Positions 26,208 to 35,168 are shown, counted from the stretch's first letter. The stretch: 64,000 nt of DNA from Cytophagaceae bacterium (GCA_027491315.1 JAIXWL010000016.1:1-64000); one strand, 5' to 3'. Notes: generated from the sequence alone by a model not told the origin. Made by a program: numbers and translations.

Positions 26208-27475
26208 GTCTTTTGTTTCTTCTTTTTAGCAGAAGGGAATAAAATATTATTGAGTATCAAACGATACCCAGGTGAATTTTTATGAAGACTTAAATCGGTA
26301 TGTTCTTCATTGACAAAATGTTGATAATCTTCAGGATCATGTCCACCCAAAAAAGCAAAAAATCCTTTCCCAACTTGTCCATATAGGTATTTCACCTCTT
26401 TTAAACTTTCATTTTCTGCTAATATAGTAACCTCTGATTTAACCATAGCACTCGCAAATCCTGTGGTTTGTCCCATAAAACCATGAATTACTTGTTGGTG
26501 ATTTTGGGTCAACATACAAGGAATCATATCTGATTTTGCTGAAAACTCATTCAATTCAAAAAAATCATTTTCTTCTGCAATAGGTCTTTGGGTATAATTG
26601 GGGGCCGAATCAATTGTTGAAAATTCATTGACCCGATAATTTAAGATTAAAGAGAAATCTTTAAAGGCAACAGTATTCTTAAAATTCAAATTATCTGAAC
26701 TGATATTGGAGGAAGTAGCATCTCCATCATAAAAAGCTGGAACAGCATCCATTCCTAAGGTAGAGAGAGCTATATCAAATGTATCTGTAGCCGTACACAT
26801 GGCAAATAAATAACCTCCTCCAAGCATAAAATCTTTAATCATGGAGGCTACTTTACCTTTCATTTGAGAAACCTTGGAAAAACCATTTTTCTTGGCCATT
26901 TGCTGGTCTTCTTGCAATTGCAATTGATACCAAACTTGATCTTTTTGGGTAAACATTTTACCCATTTGGCCCGTAAAGTCCTCATGGTGTAAATGTACCC
27001 AATCATATTTTGCCAAATTTCCATCCAATACCTCTTGATCATAAATTATTTCAAAAGGAATTTCGGCATAGGTAAGCGCTAATGACACGGCATCATCCCA
27101 AGGAGAAGCAGATTTAGGGGAATATAGAGCAATTTTGGGAACTTTTTGTAAAGTGGCCTGTTCCATATTCGAACTCTCGGAATTAACTTCTGCTAAAATT
27201 TGTGATGCAGCTTGGTCAGAAATAATTTGATAAGCTACCCCCTTACTTAATAAATCCTTTGAAAAATCAGGAATATAGTCCATCATAAAAGAACCCCCTC
27301 GGTAATTTAAAAGCCAAGATACTTTTGCGTCTTCACCTTGAAGAACTTTATAGGTAAAACCATAGGCTTTTAAATGATTCGTCTGACTATCATCCATGGG
27401 AATCAACAGCTTATTGGCTAGTATTGGACAGATAGATGACCAAAAAATGATTAATGGAAGAATTAGGCCTTTCAT
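26204..27475 (-). CDS. Exported Bacteroidota protein of the family often labelled asparagine synthetase B
   Basis: A 423-residue protein with a clear signal peptide (MKGLILPLIIFWSSICPILA). From memory, close relatives beginning LLIPMDDSQTNHLKAYG are commonly labelled asparagine synthetase B. The sequence does not support that: it has no N-terminal catalytic Cys2, no glutaminase domain and no SGGxDS pyrophosphate loop. Visible blocks are SWLLNYRGGSFMMDY, DWVHLHHEDFTGQ, FMLGGGYLFAMCTATDTFDI and FFAFLGGHDPEDYQH, which suggest a Rossmann or glutamine-amidotransferase-like fold working outside the cytoplasm. Its function is unknown. It is divergent from the ABC permease. Confidence 0.6.
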   Translation of the reverse strand: MKGLILPLIIFWSSICPILANKLLIPMDDSQTNHLKAYGFTYKVLQGEDAKVSWLLNYRGGSFMMDYIPDFSKDLLSKGVAYQIISDQAASQILAEVNSESSNMEQATLQKVPKIALYSPKSASPWDDAVSLALTYAEIPFEIIYDQEVLDGNLAKYDWVHLHHEDFTGQMGKMFTQKDQVWYQLQLQEDQQMAKKNGFSKVSQMKGKVASMIKDFMLGGGYLFAMCTATDTFDIALSTLGMDAVPAFYDGDATSSNISSDNLNFKNTVAFKDFSLILNYRVNEFSTIDSAPNYTQRPIAEENDFFELNEFSAKSDMIPCMLTQNHQQVIHGFMGQTTGFASAMVKSEVTILAENESLKEVKYLYGQVGKGFFAFLGGHDPEDYQHFVNEEHTDLSLHKNSPGYRLILNNILFPSAKKKKQKT

Positions 27476-27529
27476 TGGTTTCTTAAGACGTAAATAAACT
27501 AATAAATTGCAAGGTAAAATTTAAACGGT

Positions 27530-27535
27530 AGGAGA
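27530..27535 (+). promoter_or_regulatory. Shine-Dalgarno-like site
   Basis: AGGAGA at 27530-27535 lies five bases before the ATG at 27541. It is one of very few SD-like sites in the window, where most starts are preceded by A/T-rich sequence, as expected for Bacteroidota. It supports the chosen start. Confidence 0.5.
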
Positions 27536-27540
27536 ACAAC

Positions 27541-28779
27541 ATGAATCTTAAGGAAAACGTATTTGAAGGTTTAAGATCGATCAAAGGAAATTTACTAAGA
27601 ACGATATTAACCGCCTTAATTATTTCACTGGGAATTACTTCATTGGTAGGAATTTTAACGGCCATAGATGGCATACAAAGCTCTGTAGATAATTCTTTTT
27701 CAGGATTAGGGGCTAATTCATTCGATATCAGAAATCGTCCTGCCATGCAAATTAGAAGAGAAGGACAAAGAGAAAAAAGATTTAAAAATATTGATTACCG
27801 ACAGGCTAGTCGATATAAAACCTTATTTAGTGCCAAGGGGAAAGTATCACTTAAAACCAATGTTAACTTCAATGCCATTGCTAAGCATGGGTCAAAAAAA
27901 ACCAATCCTAATACTCGATTGGTAGGTATTGATGATAATTTCATGGAATTAAAGGGTTATAAAGTAGGATTAGGTCGTAATTTTTCTACCCATGAATATC
28001 AACATGCCAATAATGTATGTTTATTAGGAGTGGATGTAATTGATCAATTATATGAAAAAGAAAATCCGGTTAATTCAGAAATTATTGTCAGTGGTCAAAA
28101 GTTGAAGGTAGTTGGGATTTTAGAAAAAAAAGGAAGTATGATGGGTGGGGGAGATGACCGGGTGATCATGGTTCCACTAGAAACTGGACGTAAAATGGCG
28201 GTTGGAAGGAATTTAACCTTTGATATAACCACCTCTTCTACCAAAGTGAAAAATCTAGATGATTTTATGGAAGAAGCTAGAGGCGCAATGCGTAAAGTAA
28301 GGATGGATCCGATCGGTTCTGAAGATTCTTTTTCTATAGATCGCTCGGATTCAATCGCTAAAAGTTTTGAAAACATTACATCTTCCTTACGTATCGGTGG
28401 ATTTGTGATTGGCTTTATCACCTTATTAGGAGCTGCCATAGCACTTATGAATATCATGATGGTTTCCGTGACAGAAAGAACCCGTGAAATAGGTATTCGC
28501 AAATCACTAGGTGCTACTCCATTTAGAATTTTACAACAGTTTTTGATTGAAGCTATTGTGATTTGTCTTTTAGGAGGCATTGGTGGAATTGTCCTAGCTA
28601 TTCCCATTGGAAACTTAATTGCTCAAGGAATCAGTTCCGGAAATGCTAGTTTTATTATACCCTGGGTATGGATGATCACAGGTATTATCGTGTGTATATT
28701 AGTTGGCTTATTTTCAGGAATTTACCCTGCTTTTAAGGCATCTAAACTAGATCCAGTAGAGGCCTTACGCTACGAATAA
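27541..28779 (+). CDS. MacB/FtsX-type ABC transporter permease
   Basis: A 412-residue permease of the MacB family: an N-terminal helix (about 20-45), a periplasmic MacB_PCD domain (about 46-280), then three FtsX-type helices (about 285-400) with MNIMMVSVTERTREIGIRKS and SGIYPAFKASKLDPVEALRYE. Such proteins power efflux or lipoprotein handling from the periplasm when paired with a MacB/LolD ATPase; none is adjacent. An SD-like AGGAGA precedes the ATG. Substrate is unknown. Confidence 0.88.
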   Translation: MNLKENVFEGLRSIKGNLLRTILTALIISLGITSLVGILTAIDGIQSSVDNSFSGLGANSFDIRNRPAMQIRREGQREKRFKNIDYRQASRYKTLFSAKGKVSLKTNVNFNAIAKHGSKKTNPNTRLVGIDDNFMELKGYKVGLGRNFSTHEYQHANNVCLLGVDVIDQLYEKENPVNSEIIVSGQKLKVVGILEKKGSMMGGGDDRVIMVPLETGRKMAVGRNLTFDITTSSTKVKNLDDFMEEARGAMRKVRMDPIGSEDSFSIDRSDSIAKSFENITSSLRIGGFVIGFITLLGAAIALMNIMMVSVTERTREIGIRKSLGATPFRILQQFLIEAIVICLLGGIGGIVLAIPIGNLIAQGISSGNASFIIPWVWMITGIIVCILVGLFSGIYPAFKASKLDPVEALRYE

Positions 28780-28802
28780 TTAAGAAATTATTAAATAGAT
28801 AC

Positions 28803-28833
28803 TTGATAAATCGAAGGATTTGAAGTACTTTTG
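28803..28833 (+). promoter_or_regulatory. Promoter of tRNA-Leu
   Basis: TTG at 28803-28805, a 20-base spacer and TACTTTTG at 28826-28833 match the Bacteroidota sigma-A consensus exactly. The tRNA begins 18 bases after the -7 box. Confidence 0.8.
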
Positions 28834-28850
28834 TGTCGCAATTAAGAATT

Positions 28851-28934
28851 GCCCAGATGGCGGAATTGGTAGACGCGCTGGTCTCAAACACCCGTGGGTG
28901 CAAGCCCGTGCCGGTTCGACTCCGGCTCTGGGTA
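28851..28934 (+). tRNA. tRNA-Leu (anticodon CAA)
   Basis: This is a class II tRNA of 84 bases. The acceptor is GCCCAGA/TCTGGGT with a terminal G-T wobble, the D loop contains AATTGGTAGA, the anticodon loop CTCAAAC gives CAA (codon TTG), the long variable arm is TGGGTGCAAGCCCG and the T arm is GCCGG-TTCGACT-CCGGC. The anticodon stem CTGGT/ACCCG has one T-C mismatch at its second pair, but the rest is canonical. CCA is not encoded. Confidence 0.93.
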
Positions 28935-28935
28935 C

Positions 28936-28970
28936 AAGCCTCCTGAAATTCAGGAGGCTTTTACTTTTTT
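28936..28970 (+). terminator. Rho-independent terminator of tRNA-Leu
   Basis: AAGCCTCCTGA (28936-28946) pairs perfectly with TCAGGAGGCTT (28950-28960), an 11-bp GC-rich stem with a three-base loop, followed by TTACTTTTTT. It sits between tRNA-Leu and the convergent xylB, and its tail touches the xylB stop. Confidence 0.9.
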
Positions 28971-30444
28971 AAGCAGGTAAGAAATTTTTCCAATTAGCAT
29001 AGGCTTCTGCCGTAGCATCCATATTTTTCAAATCCGGCTCAATCGTTTTAATAATCTTCAATTGAGATACGGCTTCCTTAGGGGAATTAAAATTTCCAAT
29101 GCCAATTCCTGCACCTAAAGCTGCGCCCATTGCACCATCCGTATCCATTAAGTCTACCGCTATTTGAGCCGCATTAACTATACTTTGACTAAATACTGGA
29201 CTTAAATACATATTGGCGAGACCAGCTTTTAATCGTTGAGGTGTAATACCCACCATATCCAATAATTCAATCCCATAAACAAGAGAAAAAGCGATTCCTT
29301 CTTGAACAGCCCGACAAATCTCCGCGGATTGATGACGATTCAAATCCAATTGTTGAAAACTAGCTCCAATAACTCTATTCTGAAAAATTCGTTCTGCTCC
29401 ATTTCCAAAAGGCATGACGATTAAGCCTTGAGATCCAATTTCAGACTGAGAAGCCATCTCATTCATTTGTTGGTAGGAATAGGAGTTGAAAAAATTCTGT
29501 TTCAACCAACGGTTCATGATACCCGTACCATTAATACACATCAAAACTCCTATTCGTCTAAGGGACTCATGGTAATTAACATGCGCAAATGAATTAACCC
29601 GATTACCTTGATCATATTTCAGTTCATCACTAACCCCATAAACAACACCAGAGGTTCCCGCAGTAGTAGCTATCTCACCGGGCTCTAAAACGCCTAGAGA
29701 AAGAGCATTATTAGGTTGATCACCCGCCTTATAAGTTACTTTCACATACTGATTCAATCCTAAACTTGCGGCTATCTCTGGCAAAATTTGACCATGATCA
29801 GAAAATACAGGATGAATTTTAGGAAATAAATCAGAAGAAAATCCAAAATGAGCCAATAATTCAGTTGAAATTCTATTTTCCTTAAAATCCCAAAAAATTC
29901 CTTCAGATAGGGAAGAAGGGGAACAAGTAAGTTGACCGGTCAATTGAGCTCCAATATAGTCCCCTGGTAAAACAACATGCTTAACTTTATCAAAAATTTC
30001 AGGTTGATTTTCCTTAACCCAAGCTAATTTAGCAGCGGTAAAATTTCCTGGAGAATTTAATAAATGTGATTGGCAATAAGCCTCACCAAGAGCCAAGGCA
30101 GCTTTTTCGCCCAACTTGCCTGCCCTTGAATCACACCAAATAATAGAAGGTCTCAAAACCTGCAAATCCACATCCAATACCACCAAACCATGCATTTGGT
30201 AAGAAATACCTATAGCATGTATGTCCAAAGGATTATAAGTTCCAGATGCATTTCCCTTTAAAATAGCCTGCTGGGTACAATACCACCAATGCGCAGGATC
30301 CTGTTCAGCGAAACCGGGCTGAGGTGAATAAATTTCATTTTCTGTCTCTGGATAAGAGCAAGAAAAAAGAACTGTTTGCTTAGCAGCATCAACAATACTA
30401 ACTTTAATCGAAGATGTGCCTACATCAATTCCACACAGTAGCAT
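28969..30444 (-). CDS. xylB: Xylulokinase (FGGY family)
   Basis: A 491-residue FGGY carbohydrate kinase. The N-terminal phosphate-binding region is CGIDVGTSSIKVSIVDA; then QPGFAEQDPAHWW, AIGISYQMHGLVVLD and IIWCDSRAG. The C-terminal domain has AGDQPNNALSLGVLEPGEI, TTAGTSGVVYG and ALGAGIG. The MHG and CDSRA blocks favour D-xylulose as substrate, producing xylulose-5-phosphate for the pentose phosphate pathway. xylA is not in the window. Its start codon is 14 bp from the divergent ABC ATPase start. Confidence 0.88.
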   Translation of the reverse strand: MLLCGIDVGTSSIKVSIVDAAKQTVLFSCSYPETENEIYSPQPGFAEQDPAHWWYCTQQAILKGNASGTYNPLDIHAIGISYQMHGLVVLDVDLQVLRPSIIWCDSRAGKLGEKAALALGEAYCQSHLLNSPGNFTAAKLAWVKENQPEIFDKVKHVVLPGDYIGAQLTGQLTCSPSSLSEGIFWDFKENRISTELLAHFGFSSDLFPKIHPVFSDHGQILPEIAASLGLNQYVKVTYKAGDQPNNALSLGVLEPGEIATTAGTSGVVYGVSDELKYDQGNRVNSFAHVNYHESLRRIGVLMCINGTGIMNRWLKQNFFNSYSYQQMNEMASQSEIGSQGLIVMPFGNGAERIFQNRVIGASFQQLDLNRHQSAEICRAVQEGIAFSLVYGIELLDMVGITPQRLKAGLANMYLSPVFSQSIVNAAQIAVDLMDTDGAMGAALGAGIGIGNFNSPKEAVSQLKIIKTIEPDLKNMDATAEAYANWKNFLPA

Positions 30445-30458
30445 AAAATGTCATTTAA

Positions 30459-31208
30459 ATGTTAGAGATTCAAATTAATCACCACCAAGTTACAAGTCAT
30501 TTTGCTTTAAACCATATACATTTTCAAGTAAAAGCAGGTGAAATATTTGCTCTCATCGGAAAAAGTGGATCAGGAAAAAGTACTATAGCCAATATTGTTG
30601 TGGGACAAACTGTTCAACCTCAAGCATCAATATGCATCAATGGCAAGGAATTAAACACCCAAATGGATCGTTTAATCAAGGTCTTTAAAGAAGTTGGCTA
30701 TGTCCCACAAAACTTACATTTAATGCCCCATCATACCGTAGAAGAGTATTTACGACGATTAGGTCAAAAAATGACGAGCAGCGATTTAGAAAAATTTATT
30801 CGGAAAAACTTAGTTAGATTCAGATTAAAGGCAGTAAAAAACACCAAAATCCAACATCTTTCTGGGGGAGAAAGACAAAAATTAGCGCTTTTAGAGGCTA
30901 TCAGTAAACCCATTGAATTATTGGTTTTAGATGAGCCATTTAGCCAACTCGATACCGAACAAAAATTAGAATTTTCTGAAATCTTTAAACAGGTGGTATC
31001 GGAAGAAAAAATCCCTTGTTTATTAATTAGCCACGATTTAGTGGACATACTAAGTTTAAGTCAGCAAGTAGGGATTTTACACCAAGGCAAATTAATATTT
31101 CAGGGTAATTGGATTCAATTTAAAAAATCAAAAAATAAACATGTCATTAAATTACAAGATGCCATGAGAATATGGAAAGATAAAATTGATTCGCTATTCA
31201 AAGCTTGA
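30459..31208 (+). CDS. Orphan ABC transporter ATP-binding protein
   Basis: A 249-residue ATPase with Walker A LIGKSGSGKSTIANIVVG, signature HLSGGERQKLALLEA, Walker B LLVLDEPFSQLD and H-loop LISHDLVDIL. No permease or binding protein is encoded nearby, so it either works with distant partners or has a non-transport role. The ATG at 30459 fits the normal distance to Walker A. Its 3' end overlaps the convergent TatD gene by 15 bases. Confidence 0.85.
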   Translation: MLEIQINHHQVTSHFALNHIHFQVKAGEIFALIGKSGSGKSTIANIVVGQTVQPQASICINGKELNTQMDRLIKVFKEVGYVPQNLHLMPHHTVEEYLRRLGQKMTSSDLEKFIRKNLVRFRLKAVKNTKIQHLSGGERQKLALLEAISKPIELLVLDEPFSQLDTEQKLEFSEIFKQVVSEEKIPCLLISHDLVDILSLSQQVGILHQGKLIFQGNWIQFKKSKNKHVIKLQDAMRIWKDKIDSLFKA

Positions 31209-31967
31209 GTAAGCCTTCAAAGCTTTAGCATTAGTACTGGTTACTTGTATCACATCAGCCAAAGGCATTTCTCTATAGTCTGCTAATTTTTGTGCAATTA
31301 ATCCCAAATAAGCGGGCGAATTAGGTTTTCCTCTGTAGGGAACAGGACTTAAATAAGGAGCATCTGTCTCTAGGACTATATTCGTCAAGGGTATTTCTTG
31401 AATGTCTTGAAACAGATTGGCATTTTTATAGGTAAGCACACCTCCAATGCCCAAGGTGAAGCCTAAGTCAACTAGCGTTTTCGCCTCACGAGCATCACCT
31501 GAAAAACAATGAATAATACCCCTTACATCGTTAAATTCCTTCTTTTTGAGAATGGCGATTAAGTCGGCATAGGCTTTTCTACAATGTACATCAATCCAAA
31601 GATGGTGTTCTAAAGCCCAATGACATTGTTTTTCAAAAGCTGTTATTTGCTGAGCTTTGAAACTTATATCCCAATAATAATCCAAACCTATTTCTCCGAT
31701 GGCAAGCACTTTTTTGCTTTGTAACTCTTTTACCAAAAAGCTTAATTGTTCTTCGAAATCTTCTTTTACATAAGTTGGATGCAATCCAATCATCGGCTTA
31801 CAAAATGCAGCATTGGCTACATATAATTCCCATAATGCCCCCCAAGACTCCCGATCGCAATTAGGCAACCATACTTCTTGAATTCCAGCCGTTTTCATTT
31901 CATGAAGATGAACTTCCCAATTCTGAGTAAAATGTTCATCGTACAAATGTGCATGGGTATCTATCAT
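31194..31967 (-). CDS. TatD-family metal-dependent hydrolase
   Basis: A 257-residue TIM-barrel metallohydrolase of the TatD family, linked to 3'-5' DNase and D-aminoacyl-tRNA deacylase activities. Motifs are MIDTHAHLYDEHF (HxH), AIGEIGLDYYWD (metal Glu), HCRKAYADL, GIIHCFSGDA and LETDAPYLSP (metal Asp). The ATG at 31967 overlaps the deacetylase stop as ATGA, which decides the start; an upstream in-frame start would extend inside the deacetylase gene. Confidence 0.92.
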   Translation of the reverse strand: MIDTHAHLYDEHFTQNWEVHLHEMKTAGIQEVWLPNCDRESWGALWELYVANAAFCKPMIGLHPTYVKEDFEEQLSFLVKELQSKKVLAIGEIGLDYYWDISFKAQQITAFEKQCHWALEHHLWIDVHCRKAYADLIAILKKKEFNDVRGIIHCFSGDAREAKTLVDLGFTLGIGGVLTYKNANLFQDIQEIPLTNIVLETDAPYLSPVPYRGKPNSPAYLGLIAQKLADYREMPLADVIQVTSTNAKALKAYSSFE

Positions 31968-32593
31968 AAGGCGGATAATTGAAAGCCATTGGCATAGCAA
32001 TAGGCTAAAAATTCTGGTAATATTAATTTTAAACGAGGAAAAGCTTTTTGGCTATCATGAAAAACGATGATAGACCCTGCTTGTATATTTTTTAAACAAT
32101 GGCCTGTAATGGATGAGGCACTTAAGCCTGAATGGTAATCACCTGTTAATAAGGACCACATAAAAATGGGACCCAATTCATCAGCATTTTTTAACATCTT
32201 TAGGTTCACACGCCCATAAGGAGGTCTAAAACCTATACTTGGAATTCCTAAATCATTAAATACCTGATCGCAGGCTTGCTTATTTTCGATATACTCATGA
32301 AATGGTACTTTCCATGCATTTACATGATTCATGGTATGATTACCTAAACTATGACCAGCTGAATGTATGGAATGAGCTAATTCAGGAAATTGGCGCATAT
32401 TTTTACCGATACAAAAAAAAGTCGCCTTTGCTTGAAATTTATCTAACTCATCTAAAACAAAATTGGTAATTTCAGGACTAGGTCCATCATCAAAAGTGAA
32501 ATACACTTGATTGTCTTTCGATGCTTGATGCTTTTCCCAAATCAAACTAGGGAAAATAGCAGGCACAAAAGAAGGTAAGCGATGAATGAACAT
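31964..32593 (-). CDS. NodB-type polysaccharide deacetylase
   Basis: A 209-residue CE4 deacetylase that would remove N- or O-acetyl groups from a polysaccharide such as peptidoglycan or chitin-like glycans. Motifs are YFTFDDGPSPEITNFV (catalytic and metal Asp), SAGHSLGNHTMNH (metal His) and GFRPPYGRVN. No clear signal peptide is visible. ATG at 32593 is preferred to a TTG at 32608; it leaves 20 bp to divergent ruvC. It is translationally coupled to the TatD gene. Confidence 0.9.
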   Translation of the reverse strand: MFIHRLPSFVPAIFPSLIWEKHQASKDNQVYFTFDDGPSPEITNFVLDELDKFQAKATFFCIGKNMRQFPELAHSIHSAGHSLGNHTMNHVNAWKVPFHEYIENKQACDQVFNDLGIPSIGFRPPYGRVNLKMLKNADELGPIFMWSLLTGDYHSGLSASSITGHCLKNIQAGSIIVFHDSQKAFPRLKLILPEFLAYCYANGFQLSAL

Positions 32594-32613
32594 GTTTTTC
32601 AGATCCAATATTC

Positions 32614-33186
32614 ATGCAAATTACGAGTTCAGGTGCAGAAAAAATAATTTTAGGTATTGACCCAGGCACCCGCTTTTTGGGATATGGCTTATTAAAAATT
32701 AACAAAGCTCAAGTAACTGTCTTACAGTATGGTGTTTTAAACCTGACAAAATATACCACCCAAGGAGCTAAATTTTTGAAAATTCATGAGAGAGTTTTAG
32801 GAATAATTGAAGAATTTTTACCCGATGAGATAGCTATTGAATCACCATTTTTCGGTAAAAATATTCAATCTATGCTCAAATTGGGTCGTGTTCAAGGTAT
32901 GGTAATGTCACTCGCCTTTTCAAAAAGTATCCCCATAGTTGAGTATGAACCCAAAAAAATCAAGCAATCTGTCACAGGTAATGGAAATGCCTCCAAAGAA
33001 CAAGTAGCTAAAATGGTTGAGGTTATTGCGGGTATTAAATTAGATGCCAAATTATTTGACGCAACGGATGCCTTAGGTATAGCTATTTGCCACCATTTTC
33101 ATCAAAACAACATTTCCTCATCCGTCAAAGGGACTAAAAAAGGTTGGGGAGCCTTTGTTTCTGAAAATCCAGAAAGAATTAAATAA
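32614..33186 (+). CDS. ruvC: Crossover junction endodeoxyribonuclease RuvC
   Basis: A 190-residue Holliday-junction resolvase. Catalytic acids are visible in ILGIDPGTRFLGYGLL, IAIESPFFGKN and FDATDALGIAICHHF (DEDD set); the G-rich SVTGNGNASKEQVAKMV region fits too. The last 17 residues (KGTKKGWGAF...) extend past the usual core. RuvA and RuvB are not adjacent. It overlaps the convergent DUF255 gene by eight bases. Confidence 0.95.
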   Translation: MQITSSGAEKIILGIDPGTRFLGYGLLKINKAQVTVLQYGVLNLTKYTTQGAKFLKIHERVLGIIEEFLPDEIAIESPFFGKNIQSMLKLGRVQGMVMSLAFSKSIPIVEYEPKKIKQSVTGNGNASKEQVAKMVEVIAGIKLDAKLFDATDALGIAICHHFHQNNISSSVKGTKKGWGAFVSENPERIK

Positions 33187-35128
33187 GCTCCTTCAAATGA
33201 TCTTTCATTTCCTCCCAAGTACCCACAGGGGCTAAACAATGATGGCCAATACAAACTAAAAAATGCTTATCCTTTGGAAGGTTTTCAACAGGTATTAGGG
33301 ATAATTCCAAAGAATTCAATTTTTCCATTAAGCCTTTTTCCAAGGCATATGAATGATCAAATTTGATGGTGGCTTGTGGATTTTCAAACCATTGAGAATA
33401 AATCCGTAGCCAATTAGAAAAATAGGCTGGATTTGCTTGAGCCTTAGAAATAACCGTTTCCAACATTTGCTTTGCCCTTAATGTACAAGAAACCTGTGAG
33501 TTAATTAAACCTAAGCACAACAATGCTTCACATAACATGGAATTGGATGATGGACAAACAGAATCTGTAAACTCAACCTTATCAGCAATCAGTTCTTGAT
33601 GTTGATTTTGCGCATAATGGTATAAAGCAAAACCCTCATCTTTGGATTCAAATAATTCTGTGGCTTTTTCAACTAAGCTATCGGCAATATCTAAATATTT
33701 GACCTCAAAAGTAGATAAATACAGTTGAATGAAAGCCAGTGCAGTGGCGGCATAATCATCTAAAAAACCATCAATAGGTCTATCTGAGTAAGCGGCTTGA
33801 TGCAAAGCGCTACCATCTGGCTTCAATAAATGTTGTTCAATAGCCCCTGCCAAATGAATAGCACCTTGTAATATCTCTTTAGAGGCTAGCGCTTGAGAAG
33901 AGGCTATTAATCCTGATAGCACATAAGCATTCCATGCTAAAATTTGCTTGGTATCTGTCTCAGGTCTTATACGCGTTTTTCTTACAGCAGAAAGCTTGGC
34001 TAATTCAACACTGAATTGATTATTTAAAATGGCTTCTTTTTTAAATAATATATTCCGACTATCCTCCCAATTGCCATTGGGTAAGATACTGTATACCCGA
34101 TAAAACTCAAGATTGGAAAGGGAAGGGATTAATTGATTGATCTCCTCAAAATGCCAAGTATAAAATAAACCTTCAACACCCTCACTATCAGCATCTAAAG
34201 ATGCATAATACAAGCCATTTTCTGCTAATAGCTCTGATGTTAAAAACTGAATCGTTTGTGTTAATACTTCAGCGTAGAGAGGGTTTTTAGTACGACGGTA
34301 AGCCGCTGCATAAGCTTCCAATAATTGACCATTATCGTACAACATTTTTTCAAAATGTGGAGCAAACCATTCTGAATCAACTGAATACCTTGAAAACCCA
34401 CCCGCTATTTGATCAAAAATACCCCCTTGAGCCATTCTATTCAATTGAATTTCAGAAGCTTTATAGGCATTGGTTTGCTGAGCTAAAAGGGGAGGAACAG
34501 ACTCTAAAAATCGTAAGAGAGAAGGCAATGGAAATTTAGGTGCCTTATTCATACCACCAAATACGGGATCCATATTACCAACGGTGATTTTTAGACATTG
34601 AGGTATGAAGCTTGGACTTAATTCTAAATCAGTCATTTGAAATAGATCAGCATGATCAGAAATTGCATTAGCAAATCCTTCTGCAGATTCCTCCAACTCT
34701 GCCCGATGTTCCACAAAGGCATTTTGTACAGATGATAAAATATTCATCCATTTAGCCTTTGGAAAATAGGTGCCACCATAAAATGGTTTCTGAGACGGCA
34801 TCAAAAATACATTCAATGGCCATCCACCTGATAATCCCATTTGCTGAATGGCATCCATATAAATCATATCCACATCAGGTCTTTCCTCACGATCAACTTT
34901 GATGTTGATAAAATATTTATTCATTAAATCAGCTACTTCCTGATTTTCAAAACATTCTTTTTCCATGACATGGCACCAATGGCAAGCGGCATATCCAATA
35001 CTAACTAAGATAAGCTTATCCTCCTCCTTAGCTTGTTTTAATGCATCCGGTCCCCATGGTTGCCAATGAACAGGATTATGTTGATGTTGTAATAAATAGG
35101 GACTAACTTGATGCTTCAGCTTATTCAT
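33179..35128 (-). CDS. DUF255 thioredoxin-domain / glycoside-hydrolase-like protein (YyaL type)
   Basis: A 649-residue protein of the YyaL/SPATA20 family. The N-terminal thioredoxin-like domain (about 1-165) has NPVHWQPWGPDAL and ISIGYAACHWCHVMEKECFE-like residues, with the C-H-W-C active-site pair; then an (alpha/alpha)6 barrel with MAQGGIFDQIAGGFSRYSVD, WFAPHFEKMLYDNGQLLEAY and SLDADSEGVEGLFYTW. The biochemical role is unknown. No signal peptide is seen. On its 5' side is an inverted repeat at 35143-35160. Confidence 0.88.
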   Translation of the reverse strand: MNKLKHQVSPYLLQHQHNPVHWQPWGPDALKQAKEEDKLILVSIGYAACHWCHVMEKECFENQEVADLMNKYFINIKVDREERPDVDMIYMDAIQQMGLSGGWPLNVFLMPSQKPFYGGTYFPKAKWMNILSSVQNAFVEHRAELEESAEGFANAISDHADLFQMTDLELSPSFIPQCLKITVGNMDPVFGGMNKAPKFPLPSLLRFLESVPPLLAQQTNAYKASEIQLNRMAQGGIFDQIAGGFSRYSVDSEWFAPHFEKMLYDNGQLLEAYAAAYRRTKNPLYAEVLTQTIQFLTSELLAENGLYYASLDADSEGVEGLFYTWHFEEINQLIPSLSNLEFYRVYSILPNGNWEDSRNILFKKEAILNNQFSVELAKLSAVRKTRIRPETDTKQILAWNAYVLSGLIASSQALASKEILQGAIHLAGAIEQHLLKPDGSALHQAAYSDRPIDGFLDDYAATALAFIQLYLSTFEVKYLDIADSLVEKATELFESKDEGFALYHYAQNQHQELIADKVEFTDSVCPSSNSMLCEALLCLGLINSQVSCTLRAKQMLETVISKAQANPAYFSNWLRIYSQWFENPQATIKFDHSYALEKGLMEKLNSLELSLIPVENLPKDKHFLVCIGHHCLAPVGTWEEMKDHLKELI

Positions 35129-35142
35129 TAAAAGAGAGGATT

Positions 35143-35160
35143 TTTGTAAATTCGTACAAA
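35143..35160. promoter_or_regulatory. Inverted repeat with -7 box between DUF255 gene and flavoprotein
   Basis: TTTGTA (35143-35148) and TACAAA (35155-35160) form a perfect 6-6-6 inverted repeat in the 40-bp gap between divergent starts. On the minus strand TAAATTTG (35164-35157) is a perfect -7 box for the DUF255 gene, though without a TTG at the usual spacing. Confidence 0.35.
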
Positions 35161-35168
35161 TTTACGCA

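Noticed and set aside
26204-27475. Calling this gene asparagine synthetase asnB
   Set aside because: No AsnB catalytic residue is visible and the protein has a signal peptide; reported as an uncharacterised exported protein instead.
28095-28607. 170-residue minus-strand frame inside the MacB-type permease gene
   Set aside because: The plus-strand gene has clear family motifs throughout; the antisense frame is proline- and serine-rich with no recognisable domain, a codon-bias shadow.
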